From contig OY856412.1 in the NCBI GenBank assembly GCA_963693085.1, forward strand, positions 1,409,589,194 through 1,409,653,193: a stretch of DNA of 64,000 nucleotides. The letters are read 5' to 3'. The position numbers and the translations under genes are program-made. The stretch is from Alisma plantago-aquatica (lineage: Eukaryota > Streptophyta > Magnoliopsida > Alismatales > Alismataceae). The stretch's first letter is position 1; each line of letters starts with the position of its first letter. Shown here piece after piece: positions 56,000-64,000 of the stretch. The notes beneath the pieces were generated by a model. That model was not told the DNA's origin, ran no database searches, and saw nothing but the letters and a program-made list of their open reading frames with translations.

Positions 56000-58900
56000 T
56001 GATGGTTTTCCATTTAATCTCTAATAATTATTAAATTTTACAAACTCTTTAGAACCCAAGGGAGTTATTAGAATATTTTCCAATGACGGAGGTGTCTAGA
56101 AAAGGATCATGATCTGGGGTCATAAAATATTTTTCTCGGCCCCACTATTTCGTCTATGAGGATTCTCAAATTTGGTGTGATTGCCTGGCCAAAATCAGAG
56201 GATTTGACTCAAAATAAGATACCTCTAGGTCTTCTCTCATCTATCTTCATCCCCTCTCTTCCCTGTTCATTGAATAACATTAAGATATTAGGGTTTCTTT
56301 CTCTCCACCACCCTCTTGAGTTTTGGGAATAAGGACTAAGGAATCCTCTACCAAATAATAAAAAGCATGTAAGAAAGATGTCATGGACATAAATTTTGAT
56401 TATTATAAACTCAGACTGAGTTTAGTTACATGCTTAGGTTGCATGTCCTATGTTGTCGTGCCCTCAGAAGAGCTCTAAGGTTAGAACTTCCCGTAGGATG
56501 AGAAGTAGAGGGATAGCCTTAGAGGAAGAAGCCTCCAAGAAAAGGAAGAGACCTGACACATCCTCTAAGGAAGATGCTCAACCCAAAACCTTAAGTGGTG
56601 GATAGAGAAAGAGGAGGCACGAGGAGTTGGATACCTCAGTTGTCTGTGCCTACAAGTACGTGGGTTGGACATGCATGCTTTATGTAATGCTTTTGAGTAC
56701 ACATGTGAAGCATGAACTATGTGTGGTTGTTTGACCCTTGTGCCTTTGGTGACCCGATCACGAGTGGGTCGTCCCTGTTAGGGTGAGGGATAGGTCCCTC
56801 ATTGAGAAGGCTAGTGGTGACCATATAGGAACCCTAACATGGATATATGTGAAGAAAAGAGGCATGAACCTACATAGAAAAGAGTGGCAGCAAGGCTGGT
56901 AGTATGTTTTATACCTAGGCCAAAAGGGCTATACCTGATAGTTTACGAGATAGGCATGCAAAGCTTTGGATAATCTTGGCTAGACATATGTTTTGATAGT
57001 ATGTTTCACCAGGTGGGGATAGATGTGTATCCTTAAGAGCTTGACCCATCTTATGAGAGAGAACCTCCAGTGGTAAGACTAGTTATAGGATTAGCTCTAA
57101 AGAGAGAGAGAGAGACCTGATGAAGAAGGTTGGAGACCTTGACTCAGAGAGACCTTGACTCTGAGACATGAGGAATCATGAGAAGTTGGGTATAATATGG
57201 CATGGAATAGATGACCCTGAGTAGATATATGTTGCTGCTACATGCACGATCCTTGGAGGATTGTCGTACCTTGGTTGCCTTTAGAGGAACCAAACCTTAA
57301 AAAGAGAAAGAGGCTTCTTGAACCGACGTACATATGTTATAAGTGCCTACCTTTTAGATGTAGGAAGGAGAGTTCCATAGACCCTAAAAAGGTATGATAA
57401 TAAGTTGTGAGGCCTCGCACCCAGTTGAGTTTTCCTGGTGTAGGACTCTAAAGGTTGTTTACATGGAAGAGTGATAAGAAGTGTATGCCCTATCTGGTAT
57501 AGGTTCGGTTCATGGTGGAACAACTGAGCATGGTGTTAGACAGCTGATGCATATGAAGTGAACCTGTGGTTCCTAGACCAAAGAGGGGAAGTAGTACCTG
57601 GTGCACCTGATACTCAAAAAGATGTCTGAGTTCCTAAGGATTCGAGTATGGCACCCCCTCATCTTTATAGGAAAAGGAAACCCCATTGGACTAAGGCATA
57701 TGTTTGATGAACCCCTCACACATGTTGATGACATATGTATGAGATTGTCCAACTTAGAGGAATAATGAACAAGTATGACATACCAAGGAACTCAGAGTGG
57801 CTTAGTTGTTTGTCTTCTTGCTAGATACGTGTATAAGTAGCATGATAGGGATAAGCATGCACATGATGATGTAAACCTTGGAAGTAAGGACGTTTGTGAC
57901 CTTTGTTACTATCAAGACATAGTTTTCTTTCCATCCTGAGAAGGGACCCTTCGGTAGGGTGAGTACCAACTTTTGGTTAGGTTGAAGGTAACCTAAAGAG
58001 GTCTCTCATAGGAGCTTGATGAGCTAAGTGTAAGAGCACATAGTATGATCATGAATATATAGACCCATGTGTGACCACCTCTCAGGGGGAATAAGGATAT
58101 GTTGCCATGGAGGTAACATGTATGGGGCCAGACCGAGATAGGTAGGTCGCCATGATTCCTGTGAAAGGAATATAAGTTTGACCATGAGTGTCCAGAGAGA
58201 TGATGGAGATCCGGGTGACGATTCAGGTTTGAGATGTGCTATGGTAGAATCCTAAGTCAACACTAAGGTCAAGTGGGGATAAGACCAATGGGAGTAGGAA
58301 TTGTCTATTCCCTGAATGCACAATACCATAGGGTTGGGAGGTAACAACTACAATTGCCCAAGGCCCATGGGTTATGAGGTTGGCCACCTTCATGAGTTCA
58401 TGGGGCCTAAGGGGTAAAAGTGAGAGGAACTCCTTAGATGCATAAGGGTCAGATCACCCCAAAAGTACTGTCACCCTAGGGACCTTGAGGTAATGACTAA
58501 GGATTATACATAAGAGAGATGTTAAGATCCAGAGGTGATGGGAAAAGTCTTCCCATGGGTGTAGACCCATAGTGGAGATGTTCATGATGTAAAAACATGT
58601 GATGTATGTTTCAACTTAGATTGGAAAGTGTACCGGCGATGTGTGATGCACCATCTCTACTCTTGGAATGGGATGAACTCTTTATTTGGATTGTAGCCAA
58701 ATGCTTATTTCCTCTTGTTATGGGGATGAGAGACAGGACAAAACACATTCCATATACTAAGGATCAAGGTGATATGAGTTGAAACATTTCTATGATGTTT
58801 GAGGATAGAGGAAATACCACACCCTTTTGGAAGTACTTTGGATGGATGGTATGAAAGCATAGATGAACTAAGGTAACCATTAGATGAGAATGTACTTGTC

Positions 58901-59080
58901 AAGAGTAGTTTCGATCCTAAGAGTTGTAGCTTGTGTTTGATAATCGAGATAAGGAGTTTAAAGCTTTCTTTACTCAGTTAGACTTAAACCCGAGATGAGG
59001 GATGATGTGTGTAGTATATGAAGATTTGTGTTTTCACCATCATCTATCACATAAATTAATTAACGTGGTAACGAATACTC
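56000..59080 (+). pseudogene. Element C gag and 5' pol region, decayed beyond firm recognition
   Basis: No frame longer than about 60 codons. A basic stretch at about 56490-56600 (RGIALEEEASKKRKRPDTSS) and a lone CYKC near 57335, possibly from a zinc knuckle, are the only hints of gag. I cannot point to a protease or reverse-transcriptase motif. Confidence 0.4.
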
Positions 59081-60620
59081 TTAACTGAGATACAACTCAA
59101 CTGTACAATTGTCATGTCTAGGAAGTGGAGAGAGCTATAACAAGTTTCTAGGTGGACCCTACGACCATTAGAGGACTAGACCTATATGGCTAACATCCAG
59201 ATACAACCAGACCTGGTAGTCAAGTTGGTGGTTACTCAGTCAGTCAATCTATAACTTGATGAGATAAAAGGATTGTTTTAAGAACCTCAGATTCACCTTT
59301 TAGGAGAAAAAGGTGGTGAAACCCACTACTAGAGCATTTTAGGGTTTCTGAGGAGTCACCCTTGAGGAATCATGTCATGTAAGAAACTCATGATGTTAAG
59401 TACACCATACACCGTAGTACTACTGAGATGGTTAAGGTTTGTAGTAGTACATGGAAGAAGGATATAGAGTTGCATGTGGCTAGTTGCCATACATGCCAGA
59501 GAGTGAAGGCCAACCACCAATAACCCAATCAGTTTCTATAGATATGAGGAGTCCCTGAGAGGGAATGGGAGTAGATCACCATGGATAGTGCGGTGGGTCT
59601 CCCCTATACCAAGAGAGGTCATGATGGAATATGGGTTATGGTAGATCGCCTTACCAAGTTGACCTAATCCCTTACTGAAGAGAGATCATTGTTAGTGTGA
59701 TAGATTTGGTTGAAATATATATATGAGAGAGAGATAGTTCAACTACATTGTGATTCGAGTTCAATATCTTGAGCATGACCTCAAGTTCACTTCCATGTTG
59801 TGGAAGTAGGTGTAAGAAGAAATCGATGCTAGATTGAAGTTGAGTACAACATATCACCCCTGACTGATGGACAATCAAGAGAGTATGATCCAGACATTAG
59901 AGGGTCTGATGAGAGCATGCGTTCTTGTTCAAGGTGATTCGTGTGAGTAGTACATGCTCCTAGTAGAGTTTGCTTGTTATGATAACCACAATAGCCACTA
60001 TTGAGATGTAAGAAGCTCTATAAGGGAGGTCGTGTCAATCACTGCTTCATTAGGATGATGTCAGTGGGAGGATATTGTGAAGGTTAGAGAGACCACAGTG
60101 TATGAAAATGAAGTCACTTTGATTGAGCAATGGCTGAGAAAGCCCGTGATTTACAGGAGTCGTGAGCTGTGGAGCAGACTAACATACAGTTCACTGTGGG
60201 TGAATATGTGTTATGAAAACCCGACCCCTCAGAGCTATAGCTAAGAAAAGTGAGTCCCCAATACATGGGTCCATTTGAGATGGGTAGGTGGAGTTTCTTA
60301 TGATTAACCTTACCCCTCAGGATAACATGATGTATGATGTGTTCCATGCATGGCTCCGATCAAGGGCACTATGTGATGTACTCGAGCCATGTGTTGAGCC
60401 ATGAACCTATTAAGCTTCAAGGGAGGCTGAAATTTCCTGAGTCACCTATGAGGATTCTAGATACCAAGGTGAAAGAACTTAGATGTAAGAATACAATATG
60501 ATAAAGGTTCTTTGGAAGTACCATGGAGAGGATGAGGCCACATGGCAGCCAATGATGGACATGAGAAAGTCTTATCTTGTTTGTTTGTATGTTTGGGGGA
60601 ATTTTGAAGGAAAAATTCCT
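59081..60620 (+). pseudogene. Element C integrase and C-terminal chromodomain-like tail
   Basis: In shifting frames: MANIQIQPDLVVKLV (start of the integrase N-terminal region), CHTCQRVKANHQ (the HHCC zinc finger's C..C with the following 'QR.K'), EWEWI-like and ITMDSAVGLP, KRGHDGIWVMVDRLTKLT (catalytic-core 'MDF..GLP....G.DAIWVIVDRLTK', first catalytic Asp), LTDGQS ('HPQTDGQSE'), YMGPFEMG ('GPF.I'), HVLSHEPIKLQGRLKFPESP and ILDTKVKELRCKN, then IKVLWKYHGEDEATWQPMMD and MRKSYLV. The last matches the '.VLW..H..EEATWE.E..MR..YP.LF' tail of Del/Tekay-type chromoviruses. Stops occur about every 20-40 codons, so this is an old copy. Confidence 0.85.
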
Positions 60621-60623
60621 ATA

Positions 60624-60635
60624 AGAGGGGAAGGA
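60624..60635 (+). other. Polypurine tract of element C
   Basis: AGAGGGGAAGGA directly before TGTTACAACCCC. Confidence 0.9.
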
Positions 60636-62981
60636 TGTTACAACCCCAATTTTTGGGTTTATATAATTTGAAATGCAATTTCTCTAATAAATGTATTATT
60701 ATGATATTGTATGTGTTACGTGTGTTGAAAAGATTTCTTTGGTATTATGCCCTTTAAATATATGATTTTGTGGACCCTATTGAGTTAGTGAATCCAATAT
60801 GATAAAAAGGAAAAAAAGTTGAATGAAATCAAATAATGCATAAAAATGAAAAGAAATTAAAAGAATAATGAGTTCCTATGTTTGATTTAAATATATAAGA
60901 GAGAGAAAAAAGAATAATATTAATTTCTAATCATGTGGTATTTTTCCTAATGGTATAAAGATGAAATTATTCCATATGTTCCATAAAGTTATAATGGTTC
61001 CCTTTGGTTTGCTGACTAAGTTTCCCGATATTGAGGGATTGGTCAGATCTAAGATGGAAAGAGATAACCTTATGTGAACTACTTTCCTAATGGGAAATCT
61101 ACCTGTGGCTTGAGAATAAAGTGTAGACAAGACTCTCCCAAATCAATAGACCCAACCCATAGTTAGCCTCATGATGGGAGTATACGAGGAAGGGAACGTT
61201 TATAGGCCGCAAGGGTTTCTCTTATCCCCTTTCCTTTTCTCTATCCCAGATAGCCATTTGGATTCACCAACTGCTATAAATATAGGGAGATCTCTAGAGT
61301 CTTCAGAATCCATCACAGACATGGTGTCTAGCTCCTACCTACTGCATCCCATGATAACTAGGGATCTATAGGTTGTGATGCCCTGTAGGAGCCTACAAAC
61401 AATGACTTGCATGTTTGCAATTGTATGCACTAGACGAGTCGGGCAGTTTCTCTAGGGTAGGGGACAAGAATCTCTAGGACACTTCTCCAGGGAACCATTC
61501 CATGGCCTCCTTGGCACCTGCTACGAAGACTCCCTTACAGACTGGCGTTTGTGGGACATTCCATGGAGGCAAGAAAGCCTGCGTCCTGGACCGTAGTGCT
61601 AAGAGATGAGGGTGGCGATGTGTAGGTCCAACTGATGTATTGGAAGAGTAGAAACCTCCACTCTCCTAGACCCAACTGTCACCAACCAAAGAGGGACTTG
61701 TCCAGGTCCAGTGGTAAGGGACACTCCCCGAGAAACCCCATCATGGGCGCGGACGGAAGGCACAACCACAATATGCGTAGCCGCTGGCGTCGGGAGGTAG
61801 GGGGAGATATAGAGTCAATAACAAAAGAGCCCCGAACCTATGTACATGACCAATAAGGGTATGACAGTCTTTTCCTCTCTATTTAATGGCCGCCTGGGTT
61901 GAATTTCTAAAAATGAGTTTTGCTGACGTGTCAGTGTGTCATTGGCCTGATTATATTTATTTTGCAAAAATCATAACTAAATATTGGTAACTCAGATTTA
62001 GACAAGTTATATATGAAACTTGATCAGAAGAATGAGAGAAACCCAAAGAAAATATAATTGAGATATAAGTATGCTTTTTGTTCCAAAAATAGGGTAATGT
62101 ATGATAAATTGATGATTAACACATGGAAACCCTAGTTTTGAGTATTATAATGTTGAAATTAAAAGCCTTTCTTATATGCTATTATCTGATCTAGTTGATT
62201 ATAATGATAATAAAAATAATGATGGTAATAATGATACGGTAATTAGGGTCTCGAATGTGGATAATATTTAATGTGTGGAATTAGGGCTAATGATCTTAAC
62301 TTGCTATGTTGTTATTGAACATATTTAATCTAAGTGATCTTAATGAAAGGATTAGATGGATCTAGTAACTAGTGTTCACCTAATGTTAAATATGTGATGG
62401 AAATAGGGTTAATACCCTTATTTATTATCCAAAACCGAAACCTTAGATTAGGATTGAGTAGGGTATAATGTATTTAATGTGATTGGTGACACTTTAGAAA
62501 TTACGTAATGCATATTATATGATGGTTTCTTAACTTGCTTGTTTGGGTTGCCTGATTGGAATGGATTGTGCTTATTTATTATGGAATCTTCAAATCAGGT
62601 ATGTGATTCATTATGAGTACACGCTTTAGTTTCCCAACATTTCTCAAGGATTTATTGATTGCAATGAAAATTAAACTATTTGGATGTTTCATTACTACAA
62701 TCTTTAAAGTGACTATGTGTATCATAATTGAAGTACATATGTGACTGTCTCAAACCTACATACCATCTCTGGATGTTTGATGCCAGACCAGGCCCTGGAG
62801 GGAAGGTTTGAAGTGGTCAAGCCCTAGAGAGAAGAACACTAGGCACCTAGAGAGGTGACCCTAGGTACCAAGCTCAGGATGGAGAAGGTATCCTTAAGTC
62901 CCTTAAAAGGACTAAACCCGAAGTGAGGGTATCCCAGAGTATGAGTAAAAATGGTTGAGAAGTTACATTGAAAAACATAAT
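60636..62981 (+). repeat. Element C right LTR, 5' 2.35 kb
   Basis: Starts TGTTACAACCCC and is collinear with the left LTR up to TTGAAAAACATAAT. There the left LTR continues CTTGCATTG while this copy switches to TGTAAGGAGAGGG. Confidence 0.88.
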
Positions 62982-63540
62982 TGTAAGGAGAGGGATCCAC
63001 TCCCTACTGGAAAAAAAAATTGAAGAATAAAACATCCATTCCAAACACACTCAAAGGTATGCTGGAATAGGTGTAACATTTTTGAATTTCAATAAATGGT
63101 ATTCAAAACAAAAAAAGTATAGTAGCGGAATAAAATGTTGACTATATTCAATTTATCACAAGGTTATTACAAAAGTACATCATAATATCCCGTAAGGGTT
63201 TACATGTATGATACCACATAAGGATCTAAGTAGAAGGGAATCTAAACCATAACAAATTTGTCTCCAAGTTTTAAATCCTTAAGCTAGTCCAAAATGTCAT
63301 GCCTTATCATCCAAGTCCTTCACCTAGGGTTGGAAGCGTACCCCAGCAAGAAGAGAAAATAAATGACATCAACAAAGGCTAGTATGTGCATACTAAATAG
63401 GAAATTGAGATATATATGGAATAAAGGACATCAAATATAAAAGGATTCTCATAGAAACGATAAGGGCCGCCCAAATGGGTATTTGTTTTATCAGTAAACA
63501 TGCTACTTTCTTATTCCAACAAAATCAACTATACAAGTGG
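62982..63540. other. New insertion starting in element C's right LTR; unclassified
   Basis: Starts TGTAAGGAGAGGGATCC, a possible LTR end in TG, with ATAAT before it as a possible TSD. The stretch has no coding signal. The other end of the insertion is outside the window. Confidence 0.45.
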
Positions 63541-64000
63541 TATATGTAATAAAAAATAAAACCTATTTATGCATGAGTGCTCTAAAATCAGAGGCCACTC
63601 TATTCCAGGTAGCACAAAATAACGGATTTACATCATCAAAAATAGCTTGGTTTCTGGAATACCAAATCCCGTAGGTGATCAGTAATGCCATAAGCTTATC
63701 ATTTCTCCTATGGAACTTCAGGATGTCTTTATGCAATTCGAAATATATGGAATAGCATGGCAAGCTCTCTGCCATAGCTCATTAGAAAAATTATAGTCCC
63801 ACAACAAGTGTTGGCTGGTTTCCAATGCACACCTGCATAGATGGCACCTGGAAGGGAACTAAAATCCCAACTTCAGTAAGTACTCGTCAGTTACAAGATT
63901 TTGATGTAGCATTTTCCATGCAAAAATCTTTATGCAGTTTGGAGCACTCGAACTGCACAACCATTTTTCCCAGTTCAGAACAGAACCATGATCCCTTCTC
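63541..64000 (-). pseudogene. Plant LINE ORF2 C-terminus with zf-RVT (runs off the window)
   Basis: Reading leftward from 64000: NWEKWLCSSSAPNCIKIFAW, KMLHQNLVTDEYLLKLGF, a stop, FPSRCHLCRCALETSQHLLW, DYNFSNELW. This is the zf-RVT pattern (W..........FAWK.L...L.T...L...G......C.LC...E...HLL..C..S..LW); the last Cys has become Tyr (one G-to-A). A shifted frame (63775-63563) continues NDKLMALLITYGIWYSRNQA and IFDDVN, the 'W.IW..RN...F' tail seen in these proteins. Antisense to the first LINE of the window and clearly a different copy. Its reverse transcriptase should lie to the right of 64000. Confidence 0.85.

Larger units (their letters stand above)
53234..62981 (+). mobile_element. Element C: decayed Ty3-gypsy element (right LTR truncated)
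   Basis: Left LTR about 53234-55984, PBS at 55989, internal region with integrase and chromovirus-type tail remnants, polypurine tract at about 60624-60635, right LTR from 60636. The two LTRs match closely by eye (TTACAACCCCAATTTTTGGG start, TATA region, AAGCCCTAGAGGGAAG region). The left LTR's TG is TT. The right LTR stops matching at 62981. Inserted into element A's 3' LTR, with GCTAC as the likely left TSD. Confidence 0.85.
15569..64000 (+). mobile_element. Non-autonomous LTR retrotransposon A (outermost host of the nest)
   Basis: LTR A (15569-15774 plus 37411-40324, about 3.1 kb without insertions) ends GGTATTACA. It is followed by a PBS, TGGTATCAGAGC, at 40329. The second LTR starts near 50579, directly after the purine-rich AAGGTGGGTAAG, and is itself interrupted at 53233. 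With the copia element removed, the internal part is only about 1.2 kb (40325-41459 and 50534-50578) and carries no recognisable gag or pol. So A is either a non-autonomous or a heavily deleted Ty3-gypsy-type element. Its right end lies outside the window, or beyond the later insertions. Confidence 0.7.

Noticed and set aside
1..64000. tRNA, rRNA, snRNA or microRNA genes
   Set aside because: None could be recognised by eye. PBS sites show only the 12-14 nt complementary to a tRNA end and are not tRNA genes.

Overview
This window looks like a gene-poor, transposon-saturated stretch of a large flowering-plant nuclear genome. It is AT-rich. The recognisable coding sequence is from transposable elements: a plant En/Spm (CACTA) transposase with its TAD, Transposase_21, DUF4218 and DUF4216 domains; plant LINEs with a zf-RVT tail; Ty1-copia; and Ty3-gypsy with PBS sites of the TGGTATCAGAGC type. 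I found no host gene, rRNA or tRNA that I could support. The species cannot be named from this sequence.

Layout. (1) 1-5646, minus strand: a decayed CACTA element. The transposase (5646-2283) keeps intron borders but carries several stops. A second multi-exon gene (about 2178-94) ends in an array of seven ~198-bp units, each holding the same 93-nt, phase-symmetric mini-exon. (2) 5647-15568: relics. These are a LINE endonuclease piece (6833-7461), an orphan PBS (8177-8188) and a minus-strand copia relic whose gag (14931-14480) and protease/integrase (12596-11560) are separated by ~1.7 kb of unrelated non-coding DNA. (3) 15569 to beyond the window end: a nest of insertions inside one old non-autonomous LTR element, called A here.

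Nest structure, read from target-site duplications (TSDs) and LTR pairs. Element A has a 5' LTR at 15569-15774 plus 37411-40324, a PBS at 40329, and a 3' LTR from about 50579. A 5'-truncated LINE (15775-37409) sits in A's 5' LTR. A 17.6-kb gag-only gypsy element, B (17399-35036, TSD TCAGG), sits inside the LINE. A 5.6-kb inverted solo LTR of a sister subfamily (25168-30776, TSD TGTAT) sits inside B's right-hand LTR. A copia element (41465-50528, TSD TTTAT, two 2228-bp LTRs) sits in A's internal region. A decayed gypsy element, C (from 53234), sits in A's 3' LTR. C's own right LTR is interrupted at 62981, and a minus-strand LINE runs off the window end.

The most unusual features are the tandem mini-exon array in the CACTA element, the dense CG-containing palindrome clusters in the LTRs of two unrelated retrotransposons, the telo-box-like arrays in B's giant LTRs, and the 32/64-bp minisatellite lying where B's pol should be. 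Every stop I examined in the CACTA transposase, the LINE endonuclease and B's gag can be explained by a C-to-T change of a CGA, CAG or CAA codon, which points to long-term cytosine methylation.
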